Assembly (NCBI RefSeq): GCF_014648895.1
Contig: NZ_BMRZ01000001.1
Location: 930,001 to 994,000, forward strand
DNA: 64,000 bases
Reading direction: 5' to 3'
DNA from: Streptomyces tanashiensis
GTDB taxonomy: Bacteria; Actinomycetota; Actinomycetes; Streptomycetales; Streptomycetaceae
The notes beneath the pieces were generated by a model. The model was not told the origin of the DNA. It ran no database searches and saw only the letters and a list, made by a program, of their open reading frames with translations. Of this stretch, positions 21,220 to 30,113 are shown one piece after another. How positions within the stretch are numbered: position 1 is the stretch's first letter; each line of letters opens with the position of its first letter. The position numbers were made by a program, and so were the translations under genes.

Positions 21220-22161
21220 TCAGCCCTGGCCGAGTTCCTTCCCGAGGTCCTTCATCATCTGCATGAAGTCGAAGGTGTCCTTCGCCGGCGGGGCCTGGAC
21301 GTTCGCCTTGGTGCCGTAGTCGGAGTAGAAGGCCGTCATGTTCATCGTGCCCTCGGGCATCTTCATGCCGACGACCATCTTCACCGGGTAGCCGTCGCCG
21401 TTGACCCAGAGCTCGGTGTCGTAGCCCTTGACCCCCGAGTCCTTCATGGTCGCGACGAGCTTCTCGCGGTCCGCCTTCGGCAGGCCGTCGAAGGCCTTGT
21501 TGGCCTTCAGCATGTCCTCGAAGGCGACCGAGCCCTTGTAGTGCTGGGCGTCGACGCCCTCGACCTTCTCCGGGCCGACGTGCTTGATGCCCGGGGACTC
21601 CAGGAGCAGCGCGAGCTGCTGGGCCGGGTCCTGGTTCATGCCGCCGAGGTTCTGCGTCATCTGCTTCTGCAGGGCGGCATCGCCGGACTCCTTCGCCAGG
21701 GCGGCGAAGTCCATCTTCATCCAGCGCTTGCCGTCCATGGAGGCGGCCTGCTCGGCGCCCATGTCCATGTACATGACGTTGTCGTGCATGATCATGCGAA
21801 TCTTGTCGGGCATGCCGGCGGCGCCCGCCCCGGCGAACATGCCGCCGGACATCGTCACGTCCATCGAGGCCGGGTCCCAGCCCTGCACGCCGGTCATGGT
21901 GGTGGTGCCGGAGCCCAGACCGGCGCCCGTCATCTCGATCGTCATCCGGAGCTTCGCGGCCTTGGCCTGGGAGGTCTTCTCGTACGCGGCCTGGATGACC
22001 TTGGTGACCTCCCCGAGGCTCTGCACCTTCGGAGCACCCGCCTCGGCCCCCGCCTTGGCCCCGGTCTTGGCGTCTGCTCCGTCCTGACAGCCCGCGACAC
22101 CCGTCACGACGGCCACGGCCGTCAGGGCGACGCCCGCGCGCTTCCATGCGGACTTGTTCAT
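21220..22161 (-). CDS. Putative secreted lipoprotein (LppX/LprG-like build)
   Basis: A 313-residue lipoprotein: n-region MNKSAWKR, hydrophobic core and lipobox VAGC with the lipidated Cys at position 25. The mature part is Met- and Lys-rich with repeated amphipathic beta strands (LRMTIEMTGAGLGSG; MYMDMGAEQ; GYDTELWVNGDGYPVKMVVGMKM), a layout shared with actinobacterial LolA/LprG-like lipid or sensor lipoproteins. No catalytic motif is visible. It is inserted between rplA and rplJ behind a strong terminator. As I recall, similar lipoprotein genes sit at this place in S. coelicolor. Function unknown. Confidence 0.75.
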   Translation of the reverse strand: MNKSAWKRAGVALTAVAVVTGVAGCQDGADAKTGAKAGAEAGAPKVQSLGEVTKVIQAAYEKTSQAKAAKLRMTIEMTGAGLGSGTTTMTGVQGWDPASMDVTMSGGMFAGAGAAGMPDKIRMIMHDNVMYMDMGAEQAASMDGKRWMKMDFAALAKESGDAALQKQMTQNLGGMNQDPAQQLALLLESPGIKHVGPEKVEGVDAQHYKGSVAFEDMLKANKAFDGLPKADREKLVATMKDSGVKGYDTELWVNGDGYPVKMVVGMKMPEGTMNMTAFYSDYGTKANVQAPPAKDTFDFMQMMKDLGKELGQG

Positions 22162-22215
22162 GAGCGTTCCCCACCCCTTGATCTACGTCTTTGCGGTCTC
22201 TTGAACCGTAACAAG

Positions 22216-22255
22216 AAGCCGGCCCCGCACCTCCGGAGAGGTGCGGGGCCGGCTT
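22216..22255. terminator. Strong terminator after rplKA
   Basis: A perfect 18-bp stem (22216-22233 with 22238-22255) closed by loop CGGA. It lies 24 bases after the rplA stop, separating the rplKA transcript from the lipoprotein gene. Confidence 0.85.
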
Positions 22256-22279
22256 GACCACTCAGTGAACCGGTGAGGT

Positions 22280-23008
22280 TCAGACCGCGGCCGGGTCCTC
22301 CTCGACGAGGAGGTTACGGGTGCGGTTGGAGTCCAGCGGGATGCCGGGGCCCATCGTGGTGGAGAGGGCGGCCTTCTTGATGTAGCGGCCCTTGGCGGCG
22401 GACGGCTTCAGACGGAGGATCTCCTCCAGCGCCGCGGCGTAGTTCTCGACCAGCTTCGTGTCATCGAAAGAGACCTTGCCGATGATGAAGTGCAGGTTCG
22501 AGTGCTTGTCGACGCGGAACTCGATCTTGCCGCCCTTGATGTCGTTGACAGCCTTCGCGACATCGGGGGTGACGGTGCCGACCTTGGGGTTCGGCATGAG
22601 ACCACGCGGGCCGAGGACGCGGCCGAGGCGGCCGACCTTGCCCATGAGGTCCGGGGTGGCCACAACGGCGTCGAACTCGTTCAGGCGGTTGCCCTTGGAG
22701 ATCTCGTCGATGAGCTCGTCGGAACCGACGATGTCGGCGCCAGCGGCGATCGCGGCCTCGGCACGGTCACCGGTCGCGAAGACCAGGACCCGGGCGGTCT
22801 TGCCGGTGCCGTGCGGGAGGTTCACGGTGCCGCGGACCATCTGGTCGGCCTTGCGCGGGTCGACACCCAGGCGGAAGGCGACCTCGACGGTGCCGTCGAA
22901 CTTCGTGGCGGCGGTCTCCTTCGCGAGGCGGACGGCCTCGAGGGGAGCGTAGAGCCGCTCGCGGTCGATCTTGGCGTCCGCGGAGCGGAGAGCCTTGCTG
23001 CGCTTCAC
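22280..23008 (-). CDS. rplA: 50S ribosomal protein L1
   Basis: Forms the L1 stalk that moves deacylated tRNA out of the ribosome. The 242 residues include the conserved [21 protein letters not shown] segment, the signature [16 protein letters not shown] and [21 protein letters not shown]. The start is GTG at 23008, behind AGGAG. It lies 81 bases after rplK in one transcript and is followed by an 18-bp terminator hairpin. Confidence 0.97.
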   Translation of the reverse strand: MKRSKALRSADAKIDRERLYAPLEAVRLAKETAATKFDGTVEVAFRLGVDPRKADQMVRGTVNLPHGTGKTARVLVFATGDRAEAAIAAGADIVGSDELIDEISKGNRLNEFDAVVATPDLMGKVGRLGRVLGPRGLMPNPKVGTVTPDVAKAVNDIKGGKIEFRVDKHSNLHFIIGKVSFDDTKLVENYAAALEEILRLKPSAAKGRYIKKAALSTTMGPGIPLDSNRTRNLLVEEDPAAV

Positions 23009-23089
23009 TGCTTCTCCTGGTGTTTCAGGTATGGAGTCGTGGTGCGGGCCGCGCCGGCCCTACCACTGAAAGGTCAAACGGGGGGGTGA

Positions 23090-23524
23090 TCAGCCCTCGA
23101 CCGTGATGCCCATGGAACGGGCGGTGCCGGCGATGATCTTGGACGCGGCGTCCAGGTCATTGGCGTTGAGGTCGGGGAGCTTGACCGTGGCGATCTCGCG
23201 GACCTGGGCGGCCGTGAGCTTGGCGACCTTGGTCTTGTGCGGCTCGCCGGAGCCCTTCTCCACACCCGCGGCCTTGAGGATCAGCTTGGCGGCCGGCGGA
23301 GTCTTGGTGATGAAGGTGAAGGTGCGGTCTTCGTAGACCGTGATCTCCACCGGCACGACCATGCCACGCTGCGACTCGGTCGCGGCGTTGTAGGCCTTGC
23401 AGAACTCCATGATGTTGACGCCGTGCTGACCGAGCGCGGGGCCGACCGGCGGGGCCGGGTTGGCCGCACCAGCGTTGATCTGGAGCTTGATAAGCCCCGT
23501 GACCTTCTTCTTCTTGGGAGGCAT
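23090..23524 (-). CDS. rplK: 50S ribosomal protein L11
   Basis: Binds the GTPase-associated centre of 23S rRNA; in streptomycetes it is also the thiopeptide target and needed for RelA activation. The 144 residues show the canonical N-terminus ([21 protein letters not shown]) and the C-terminal RNA-binding domain (ITVEG end; [12 protein letters not shown]). The ATG at 23524 follows GGAGAG. A promoter candidate lies 71-100 bases upstream, after the nusG terminator. Confidence 0.97.
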
Positions 23525-23594
23525 TGCTCTCTCCGGGTCCTAGTGAGAGTGTTCAGCCCGCCTTCCGGTCATCCGGATGCAGGCATACCGCACA

Positions 23595-23623
23595 ACGATA
23601 ACGGGTATAGACGTGCGGCCAAA
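23595..23623 (-). promoter_or_regulatory. Candidate rplK promoter
   Basis: Minus strand TTTGGC (23623-23618), a 17-base spacer, TATCGT (23600-23595). It overlaps the T tract of the nusG terminator, so the end of one transcript and the start of the next are packed into about 70 bases. Confidence 0.5.
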
Positions 23624-23665
23624 AACCGAGCAGGTCAGAGCGGCTTTAACAGCCACTCTGACCTG
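23621..23665 (-). terminator. Terminator after nusG
   Basis: A 10-bp stem (23665-23656 with 23640-23631) with an inner 4-bp stem, followed on the minus strand by GCTCGGTTTTTGG. Of all hairpins in the ribosomal cluster, this has the best T tract. Confidence 0.75.
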
Positions 23666-23682
23666 GTCGGAAGACGGTGAGA

Positions 23683-24552
23683 TCAGTTCTTCTGGATCTG
23701 GTCGAAGCTGAGCTCGACCGGGGTCTCGCGACCGAAGATCTCGACGAGGCCCTTGACCTTCTTCGAGTCGGGGTTGATCTCGTTGATCGTGGCCTGGAGG
23801 GTCGCGAACGGGCCGTCGGTGACGGTGACCGAGTCGCCGACCTCGAAGTCCAGGACCTGGACCTCCAGCTTGCGGGCGGGAGCCGGCTTGCCCTCGGCCT
23901 CGGCGGCCTCGCGGGCGGCCTTCTCCTCGGCCTCCGGGGCGAGCATCTTGACGATCTCGTCCAGGGTCAGCGGGTACGGGTCGTAGGCGTTGCCCACGAA
24001 GCCGGTGACGCCGGGGGTGTTGCGGACGACGCCCCAGGACTCGTTCGTCAGGTCCATGCGGACGAGAACGTAGCCGGGAAGCTTGTTCTGCTTGACGTTC
24101 TTCCGCTCGCCGCCCTTGATCTGGACGATCTCTTCCTCGGGGACCTCGGCCTGGTAGATGAAGTCCTCGACGTTGAGCGAGACGGCACGCTGCTCGAGGT
24201 TGGCCTTCACGCGCTTCTCGTAGCCCGCGTAGGTGTGGATGACGTACCACTCGCCGGGGAGGGTGCGGAGCTCCTCGCGGAGCGCGGCGACCGGGTCGAC
24301 CGGGGCGGCCGGCTCGGCCTCCTCCTCGGTCTCTTCCTCGGTGTCCTCGTCCTCGACCTCGACGTCGTCCTCAGCCTCGACCTCGACGGTCTCGTCCTCG
24401 TCGGCCTCGTCGATCTCGACGTCCTCGTCCGCAGCGTCCTCAGCAGCGTCGACCTCGACGTCCTCGACGTCCTCGTCGGCGGCCTCGACGATGTCCAGCT
24501 CGTCCTCGACGGACTCGGACTCGAAGGCGTCGTTCAGGTTCGCGTCAGACAC
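23683..24552 (-). CDS. nusG: Transcription termination/antitermination protein NusG
   Basis: Binds the RNA polymerase clamp and links transcription to Rho or ribosomes. The 289 residues are longer than E. coli NusG (181). Residues 10-85 are an extreme Asp/Glu/Val-rich extension ([20 protein letters not shown] and similar). The NGN domain starts near 98 ([21 protein letters not shown]), and the KOW domain ends the protein ([38 protein letters not shown]). The acidic extension is typical of streptomycete NusG as I recall. The start is GTG at 24552; secE precedes it by 44 bases. Confidence 0.96.
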   Translation of the reverse strand: MSDANLNDAFESESVEDELDIVEAADEDVEDVEVDAAEDAADEDVEIDEADEDETVEVEAEDDVEVEDEDTEEETEEEAEPAAPVDPVAALREELRTLPGEWYVIHTYAGYEKRVKANLEQRAVSLNVEDFIYQAEVPEEEIVQIKGGERKNVKQNKLPGYVLVRMDLTNESWGVVRNTPGVTGFVGNAYDPYPLTLDEIVKMLAPEAEEKAAREAAEAEGKPAPARKLEVQVLDFEVGDSVTVTDGPFATLQATINEINPDSKKVKGLVEIFGRETPVELSFDQIQKN

Positions 24553-24596
24553 GGTGGCTGCTTCTTCCTGCGATACAGATGGGGTGGAACAAAAAG

Positions 24597-24884
24597 TCAG
24601 CCGAAGACGTACTTGACTGCTTCCTGGAAGCCATAGTCAATCACGGTGACGAGGCCGATCATGATGACGACGAAGACAATCACCACGGTGGTGTACGTCG
24701 TCAGCTGGCTGCGCGTGGGCCAGACGACCTTGCGGAGCTCGGCGATGATCTGGCGGTAGAAGAGCGCGAGACGGCCCAGAGGGCCCTTCTTTCCGCGCTT
24801 CCCGCCCTTGCGGGACTTCTTCTTCGACTCTGCGGTCTCGTCGTCGGCATCAGGCATGTCGATGGAGCCTACGGCGTCCGTCAC
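24597..24884 (-). CDS. secE: Preprotein translocase subunit SecE
   Basis: Small essential subunit that clamps SecY. It has 95 residues: a charged N-terminal half with a Lys/Gly-rich stretch ([14 protein letters not shown]), the conserved amphipathic helix ([20 protein letters not shown]) and one membrane segment (about 66-86, [16 protein letters not shown]). The start is GTG at 24884 after GAGAGATC. The tRNA-Trp - secE - nusG order is widely conserved in actinobacteria. Confidence 0.95.
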   Translation of the reverse strand: MTDAVGSIDMPDADDETAESKKKSRKGGKRGKKGPLGRLALFYRQIIAELRKVVWPTRSQLTTYTTVVIVFVVIMIGLVTVIDYGFQEAVKYVFG

Positions 24885-24987
24885 GATCTCTCACCTGATT
24901 CCGGGTCGGCCGTGCCGCGCCCGGGTGGAGCCGCACGGCGGTGCAATGAAGTACGTACATGCGCACAACACCTGGCGGTGTGTGTAG

Positions 24988-25060
24988 CAGGGCCGGAGGG
25001 ACTTGAACCCCCAACCGCCGGTTTTGGAGACCGGTGCTCTACCAATTGAGCTACGACCCT
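24988..25060 (-). tRNA. tRNA-Trp (anticodon CCA)
   Basis: 73 bases without encoded CCA end. Acceptor AGGGTCG pairs with CGGCCCT over 7 bp including one G-T; the anticodon stem CCGGT/ACCGG holds loop CTCCAAA, giving CCA; the T arm contains GGTTCAAGTCC. It lies just upstream of secE. Confidence 0.96.
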
Positions 25061-25265
25061 TTGTCGGTGTCCTCAACGTACCGCATCGTGAGATGTGGTC
25101 GGTGCGGGCCAACGAGGAGTGAGCATACGTGGTCATGGGCCCCTACGTCGAACAGAAAGCGCGCCGACCTGCCGTAGGACGCGCGTACGACCGGGAATGA
25201 CCGTTCCTGTCCGGTCCGTGAAACCTGTGTGCCGGGGCCGGAGAGGGTCTGGGACGATGGGCCGC

Positions 25266-26492
25266 ATGAGCGCTGCTACCCCTCCCACCGAGCGTCGGGT
25301 CTCCGCCCGGATCGGTGCGATCTCCGAGTCCGCCACCCTCGCCGTCGACGCCAAGGCCAAGGCCCTCAAGGCCGCCGGGCGCCCGGTGATCGGTTTCGGC
25401 GCGGGTGAGCCCGACTTCCCGACCCCGGACTACATCGTCGAAGCGGCCGTCGAGGCCTGCAAGAACCCGAAGTACCACCGCTACACGCCGGCCGGCGGTC
25501 TGCCCGAGCTGAAGGCCGCGATCGCCGCCAAGACGCTGCGCGACTCCGGTTACGAGGTCGACGCCTCCCAGGTCCTCGTGACCAACGGCGGCAAGCAGGC
25601 GATCTACGAGGCCTTCGCCGCGATCCTCGACCCGGGCGACGAGGTCATCGTCCCGGCGCCGTACTGGACGACGTACCCCGAGTCGATCCGTCTCGCGGGC
25701 GGTGTCCCGGTGGAGGTCGTCGCCGACGAGACCACCGGCTACCGGGTCTCGGTGGAGCAGCTGGAGGCGGCGCGCACGGAGAAGACCAAGGTCGTCCTCT
25801 TCGTGTCGCCCTCGAACCCGACCGGCGCGGTGTACAGCGAGGCGGACGCCGAGGCGATCGGCCGCTGGGCCGTCGAGCACGGCCTGTGGGTCCTGACCGA
25901 CGAGATCTACGAGCACCTGGTCTACGGCGACGCGAAGTTCACCTCGCTGCCGACGATCGTGCCCGAGCTGCGCGACAAGTGCATCGTGGTCAACGGCGTG
26001 GCGAAGACGTACGCGATGACGGGCTGGCGCGTCGGGTGGATCGTCGGCCCGAAGGACGTCGTGAAGGCCGCGACGAACCTGCAGTCGCACGCCACGTCCA
26101 ACGTGAGCAACGTCGCCCAGGTGGCCGCGCTCGCCGCCGTCTCCGGCAACCTGGACGCGGTCGCCGAGATGCGCACCGCCTTCGACCGCCGCCGCCAGAC
26201 GATCGTGCGGATGCTGAACGAGATCGAGGGCGTCTACTGCCCGACGCCGGAGGGCGCGTTCTACGCGTACCCGTCGGTGAAGGGGCTGCTCGGCAAGGAG
26301 ATCCGCGGCAAGCGCCCGCAGTCCTCGGTCGAGCTGGCCGCCCTGATCCTGGACGAGGCCGAGGTCGCGGTCGTCCCGGGCGAGGCCTTCGGCACCCCGG
26401 GCTACCTGCGCCTGTCGTACGCGCTCGGCGACGAGGACCTGGTGGAGGGCGTGTCCCGGATCCAGAAGCTGCTCGCCGAGGCGACTGACTGA
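25266..26492 (+). CDS. aspC: Pyridoxal-phosphate aminotransferase, aspartate aminotransferase type
   Basis: Class I aminotransferase, most likely aspartate:2-oxoglutarate (type Ib), feeding aspartate-family amino acid synthesis. It has 408 residues. Motifs: [22 protein letters not shown] at the start, [14 protein letters not shown] (substrate/cofactor loop), [19 protein letters not shown] (with the conserved Asn), DEIYEHLVY and the PLP-lysine segment [13 protein letters not shown]. The C-terminus has the substrate carboxylate-binding Arg (GYLRLSYAL). I use ATG 25266; an ATG nine bases earlier in frame is possible. A T-tract terminator follows directly, so it appears monocistronic. Confidence 0.9.
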   Translation: MSAATPPTERRVSARIGAISESATLAVDAKAKALKAAGRPVIGFGAGEPDFPTPDYIVEAAVEACKNPKYHRYTPAGGLPELKAAIAAKTLRDSGYEVDASQVLVTNGGKQAIYEAFAAILDPGDEVIVPAPYWTTYPESIRLAGGVPVEVVADETTGYRVSVEQLEAARTEKTKVVLFVSPSNPTGAVYSEADAEAIGRWAVEHGLWVLTDEIYEHLVYGDAKFTSLPTIVPELRDKCIVVNGVAKTYAMTGWRVGWIVGPKDVVKAATNLQSHATSNVSNVAQVAALAAVSGNLDAVAEMRTAFDRRRQTIVRMLNEIEGVYCPTPEGAFYAYPSVKGLLGKEIRGKRPQSSVELAALILDEAEVAVVPGEAFGTPGYLRLSYALGDEDLVEGVSRIQKLLAEATD

Positions 26493-26506
26493 TCCTCTCG
26501 CAGGTG

Positions 26507-26543
26507 CGGGCCCCCGGTTCTCCGGAACCGGAGGCCCGTTTTT
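26507..26543 (+). terminator. Terminator after aspC
   Basis: Outer stem CGGGCC/GGCCCG (26507-26512 with 26533-26538), a C/A mismatch, inner stem CCGGTTC/GAACCGG (26514-26520 with 26525-26531), then TTTTT. It begins 15 bases after the stop. Confidence 0.85.
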
Positions 26544-26612
26544 GCGTTCCAGCGGGCACCCGATCGTGGAAACGGGGTGTCTTCGTCCATTCGGGTGCGG
26601 CAGGATCAGCCG

Positions 26613-27641
26613 ATGGAGCACGTTTCACGCGACATCACCCTGCTGCCCAAGGCCCATCTGCATCTGCACTTCACCGGTTCGATGCGGCCCACGACGCTCA
26701 TCGAGCTGGCCGACAAGTACGGCGTGCATCTCCCGGAGGCGCTGAGCAGCGGCACCCCACCCAGGCTGCGGGCCACCGACGAACGCGGCTGGTTCCGCTT
26801 CCAGCGGCTCTACGACATCGCCCGCTCCTGCCTGCGCGCGCCGGAGGACATCCAGCGGCTCGTCCGGGAGGCGGCCCAGGAGGACGTCAGGGACGGCTCG
26901 GGGTGGCTGGAGATCCAGGTCGACCCCACGTCGTACGCTCCGCACCTCGGCGGCCTGATCCCGGCCCTGGAGATCATCCTGGACGCGGTGGACGCGGCCT
27001 CGCGGGAGACCGGGCTCGGGATGCGCGTGCTGGTCGCGGCGAACCGGATGAAGCACCCTCTGGAGGCGCGGACCCTGGCCCGGCTCGCGGTGCGGTTCGC
27101 GGACCGGGGCGTGGTCGGCTTCGGGCTCTCCAACGACGAGCGGCGGGGCATGGCCCGGGACTTCGACCGGGCCTTCGCGATCGCCCGTGAGGGCGGGCTC
27201 CTTGCGGCCCCGCACGGCGGCGAGCTGACGGGGCCCTCGTCCGTACGGGACTGCCTGGACGATCTGCGGGCGGCGCGGGTGGGCCACGGCGTGCGGTCGG
27301 CGGAGGACCCCCGGCTGCTGCGGAGGCTCGCCGAGAAGGGGGTGACCTGCGAGGTCTGCCCGGCGTCGAACGTCGCCCTCGGGGTGTACGAGAAGCACGA
27401 GGACGTGCCGCTGCGGACCCTCTTCGAGGCCGGGGTGCCGATGGCCCTCGGCGCGGACGACCCGCTGCTCTTCGGCTCGCGGCTCGCGGCGCAGTACGAG
27501 ATCGCCCGCCGGCACCACGGGTTCACGGACGTGGAGCTGGCGGAGCTGGCGCGTCAGTCGGTGCGGGGTTCGGCGGCGCCCGAGGGCGTCCGGGCGAAGC
27601 TGCTCGCGGGGATCGACGACTGGATCAGCCGATCCCCTTGA
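26613..27641 (+). CDS. add: Adenosine deaminase family protein
   Basis: Hydrolyses adenosine or deoxyadenosine to inosine; purine salvage, cytoplasmic. It has 342 residues. The metal motif HxHxxG is at 17-22 (HLHFTG), APHGGE supplies the third His and the acidic partner region, GHGVRSAEDP matches the catalytic-His region, and ADDPLLFGS supplies the last metal Asp. The HLHFTGSMRP variant of the usual HxHLDG is found in a subset of actinobacterial homologues, so a different aminopurine substrate is possible. The ATG at 26613 follows AGGA by seven bases. Its 3' end overlaps the convergent TetR gene by 17 bases. Confidence 0.85.
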   Translation: MEHVSRDITLLPKAHLHLHFTGSMRPTTLIELADKYGVHLPEALSSGTPPRLRATDERGWFRFQRLYDIARSCLRAPEDIQRLVREAAQEDVRDGSGWLEIQVDPTSYAPHLGGLIPALEIILDAVDAASRETGLGMRVLVAANRMKHPLEARTLARLAVRFADRGVVGFGLSNDERRGMARDFDRAFAIAREGGLLAAPHGGELTGPSSVRDCLDDLRAARVGHGVRSAEDPRLLRRLAEKGVTCEVCPASNVALGVYEKHEDVPLRTLFEAGVPMALGADDPLLFGSRLAAQYEIARRHHGFTDVELAELARQSVRGSAAPEGVRAKLLAGIDDWISRSP

Positions 27642-28221
27642 GCAGGGTGCGGGCGAGCGCGCGGGCGAAGTCGTCGAGGGAGTCCGGCGGCCTGCGGTCC
27701 GGGCTCATCTCCCAGGCGAAGGAGCGCTGGACGCAGGCCCCGAGGAGCAGGGAGGCCGCGGCCACCGGGTCGGCGTCTGCGCCGATGCGGCCGTGCCGCT
27801 GCTCGGCGCGGAGATAGGCGGCGAGGCCTTCGATGGGCTTGTGGGGGCCCATGCCGTAGGTGCGCATGGCCTCCTCGTGGCGCCGCTTGAGCTGCGGTTC
27901 CGCGTACAGGGAGGCGACGACCGGGAAGGTCTGCTCGTAGAAGAGCGCGGCCTGCCGGGCGACCTCGGTGAGGTTCTCCTCGACGGTGCGGCCGCCGGGG
28001 TCGTGGGCGAGCGTGCCGAGGAGTCCGCCGAGCTGGGGCAGGCGCTCGTTCAGGACGGTCAGGAAGAGCTCTTCCTTGCTGCTGAAGTACTTGTAGAGCG
28101 CCGCTTCCGAGCAGCCGGCCGCCTTGGCGATCTCCTTGGTGGTGGTGCGGGCGAGCCCCGCCGTGCGCATGAGGTCCCGGGCGGCGTCGACGATCCGGGT
28201 CCGGGTCGGCCTCTGTTCCAT
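27625..28221 (-). CDS. TetR-family transcriptional regulator
   Basis: A 198-residue repressor-type protein: N-terminal helix-turn-helix (IVDAARDLMRTAGLARTTTKEIAKAAGCSEAALYKYFSSKEELF, split here as seen at about 9-52) and a ligand-binding C-terminal domain with a large Ala/Leu-rich core. The start ATG 28221 is preceded closely by GGAGGA. It is divergent from a NAD(P)-binding oxidoreductase, with only 87 bases between the starts, containing a 9-bp palindrome; it probably controls itself and that gene. Ligand unknown. Confidence 0.82.
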   Translation of the reverse strand: MEQRPTRTRIVDAARDLMRTAGLARTTTKEIAKAAGCSEAALYKYFSSKEELFLTVLNERLPQLGGLLGTLAHDPGGRTVEENLTEVARQAALFYEQTFPVVASLYAEPQLKRRHEEAMRTYGMGPHKPIEGLAAYLRAEQRHGRIGADADPVAAASLLLGACVQRSFAWEMSPDRRPPDSLDDFARALARTLLKGIG

Positions 28222-28246
28222 GCATCCTCCAGCCACGCTTGACGTC

Positions 28247-28279
28247 TGAGTGAGTATCCACTCACCCTGGGGGTGAGTG
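28247..28279. promoter_or_regulatory. Palindromic operator candidate for the TetR regulator
   Basis: CACTCACCC (28259-28267), TGG, GGGTGAGTG (28271-28279): a perfect 9-bp inverted repeat. A second overlapping dyad TGAGTG (28247-28252) ... CACTCA (28259-28264) shares one arm. It is centred between the divergent TetR and oxidoreductase genes, the usual place for a TetR operator. Confidence 0.6.
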
Positions 28280-28308
28280 AATACTTACCCACCCCGGGAG
28301 GGTGCGAC

Positions 28309-28941
28309 ATGAAGCTCACAGTCTTCGGTGCGACCGGCGGCATCGGCCAGGAGATCGTCCGGCAGGCACTGGCCTCGGGCCACGAGGTGACGGCGGTGGT
28401 GCGGGATCCGGCACGGCTCACGGCGACCGGCACGCGCCTCACGGTCCTGCGGGCCGACCTGACCGACCCCGGGGCCCTGCGCGGGGCCGTCGCGGGCCGG
28501 GACGCGGTCCTCTCGGGCCTCGGGGCCCGGAGCCGGGCGGACGCGGGCGTGGCCGCCCGGCTGACCCGCTCGGTGCTCACCGCGATGGAGGCCGAGAGGA
28601 CACGCCGGCTCCTGGTGGTCAGCGCCGCCCCGCTGGGCCCGGTCCCGGAGGGTCAGGCCCTCGTCGACAAGGCGGTGCTCGCGATCGTCAACTCCGTCCT
28701 GAAGGACGTCTACGCCGACCTGCGGGTCATGGAGTCCGACCTCGCCGCGAGCGACGCCGACTGGACCTCCGTACGCCCGCCCAAGCTGACGGACAAGCAG
28801 GGCACCGGGCAGTACCGCAGGGTCGTCGGCGGCACCCCGCCCCGGGGCCGCTCCCTGGCCCGCGCGGACGTGGCGCACGCGATGCTGTCGATGATCGACG
28901 ACCCCGCGACGGTCAGGCAGGGCGTCGGCGTCGCGTACTAG
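28309..28941 (+). CDS. NAD(P)-binding (NmrA-like / atypical SDR) protein
   Basis: A 210-residue Rossmann-fold protein. The nucleotide-binding loop is at the very N-terminus (LTVFGATGGIGQEIV), followed by the segment VTAVVRDPARL expected to bind the adenine ribose/phosphate. LLVVSAAPLGP and WTSVRPPKLTD match the atypical SDR/NmrA-like family, which lacks the classical catalytic Tyr-x-x-x-Lys and works either as a reductase or as a redox-sensing regulator. The ATG follows GGAGGG by six bases. Divergent from a TetR regulator, it is probably its target. It overlaps the 3' end of murB by four bases. Confidence 0.8.
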   Translation: MKLTVFGATGGIGQEIVRQALASGHEVTAVVRDPARLTATGTRLTVLRADLTDPGALRGAVAGRDAVLSGLGARSRADAGVAARLTRSVLTAMEAERTRRLLVVSAAPLGPVPEGQALVDKAVLAIVNSVLKDVYADLRVMESDLAASDADWTSVRPPKLTDKQGTGQYRRVVGGTPPRGRSLARADVAHAMLSMIDDPATVRQGVGVAY

Positions 28942-29996
28942 AGCTCGACGCCCACGGTCACCGGCTCGTTGACGAGGGTGATCCCGAAGGCGTCCCGTAC
29001 GCCGGCGACGACCTCCCGGGCGAGGGCGAGGAGGTCCTCGGTGGTCGCCTCGCCGCGGTTGGTGAGGGCGAGCGTGTGCTTCGTGGAGATGCGGGCCGGA
29101 CCGGAGCCGTACCCCTTGGTGAATCCGGCCTTGTCGATCAGCCAGGCCGCCGAGGTCTTCACGGCTCCGTCCTCGCCCGCCGGGAAGGCCGGCGGGGTGA
29201 CGTCCGCTCCGAGCCGCACCGCCACCCGGGCCCGGAAGCTGTCGAACTCGTCGCTCGTGAGGATCGGGTTGGTGAAGAAGGAACCGGCGGACCAGGTGTC
29301 GTGGTCCTCCGGGTCCAGGACCATGCCCTTGCCGGCGCGCAGCCGCAGCACGGTCTCGCGGGCCGTGGCGAGGGGCACCCGGTCCCCGGCCTCCACGCCC
29401 AGGGCGCGGGCGGTCTCGGCGTACTTGATCGGCGCGGAGAGGCCGCCGGCGTCCTCGAGGTCGAAGCGGACCCGCAGCACGACGTACCGGTCGGGCTGGT
29501 CCTTGAAGAGGCTGTGCCGGTACGAGAAGGCGCACTCGGCACCGGTGAGGGTGACGGTCTCCTCGGCGCGCCGGTCGTAGGCGACGACCTCGGTGACGGT
29601 GGCGGAGACGTCCTGCCCGTACGCGCCGACGTTCTGGATCGGGGTCGCCCCGGCGGAGCCGGGGATGCCGGCCAGGCACTCGATCCCGGCGAGCCCGGCC
29701 TCGACGGTCCGCGCCACGGCGTCCGTCCATACCTCTCCGGCGGCGAGCTCCAGGCGCGTGCCGTCCAGGACGAAGCCGGTGGTGGCGATGCGCAGCGCCG
29801 TGCCGTCGAAGCCCTTGTCCCCGATGACCAGGTTGGAGCCGCCGCCGATGATCAGCAGCGGGGTGCCCGCGGCGTCGGCCTCGCGGACTGCGGCGACCAC
29901 CTCGTCGTCGGTGGTCGCGGTGACGAGCCGGGTGGCGGGGCCGCCCAGCCGGAAGGTGGTCAGGGGCGCGAGGGGGGCGTCTGCGATCTGCTGCAC
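28938..29996 (-). CDS. murB: UDP-N-acetylenolpyruvoylglucosamine reductase
   Basis: Second committed step of peptidoglycan precursor synthesis: NADPH reduction of UDP-GlcNAc-enolpyruvate to UDP-MurNAc, FAD-dependent, cytoplasmic. It has 352 residues. FAD-binding motifs: LTTFRLGGPA, IIGGGSNLV and GIPGSAGATPIQNVGAYGQ; the conserved catalytic segment SYRHSLFK (with Tyr) marks a type I-like enzyme; GSFFTNPIL holds the catalytic serine/cysteine position (Ser here); AAWLIDKAGFTKGYG is near the end. The start is GTG at 29996. In this and related genomes it is separated from the mur/fts cluster. Confidence 0.94.
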   Translation of the reverse strand: MQQIADAPLAPLTTFRLGGPATRLVTATTDDEVVAAVREADAAGTPLLIIGGGSNLVIGDKGFDGTALRIATTGFVLDGTRLELAAGEVWTDAVARTVEAGLAGIECLAGIPGSAGATPIQNVGAYGQDVSATVTEVVAYDRRAEETVTLTGAECAFSYRHSLFKDQPDRYVVLRVRFDLEDAGGLSAPIKYAETARALGVEAGDRVPLATARETVLRLRAGKGMVLDPEDHDTWSAGSFFTNPILTSDEFDSFRARVAVRLGADVTPPAFPAGEDGAVKTSAAWLIDKAGFTKGYGSGPARISTKHTLALTNRGEATTEDLLALAREVVAGVRDAFGITLVNEPVTVGVEL

Positions 29997-30038
29997 GGGC
30001 TCAAGCGTACGGGCGCGGTCGCGGCAGGAGAAAAGGCG

Positions 30039-30066
30039 ACGGCCCCGCCGGGAGTGGCGGGGCCGT
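30039..30066. terminator. Terminator between the efflux gene and murB
   Basis: An 11-bp perfect stem ACGGCCCCGCC/GGCGGGGCCGT (30039-30049 with 30056-30066), six-base loop. It lies 48 bases after the efflux gene stop on the minus strand, before the murB start. Confidence 0.75.
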
Positions 30067-30113
30067 GCACGGCGCGGGGCCGCGGCGTCCTCGGCGCGGC
30101 ACCGGGGGTGCCG

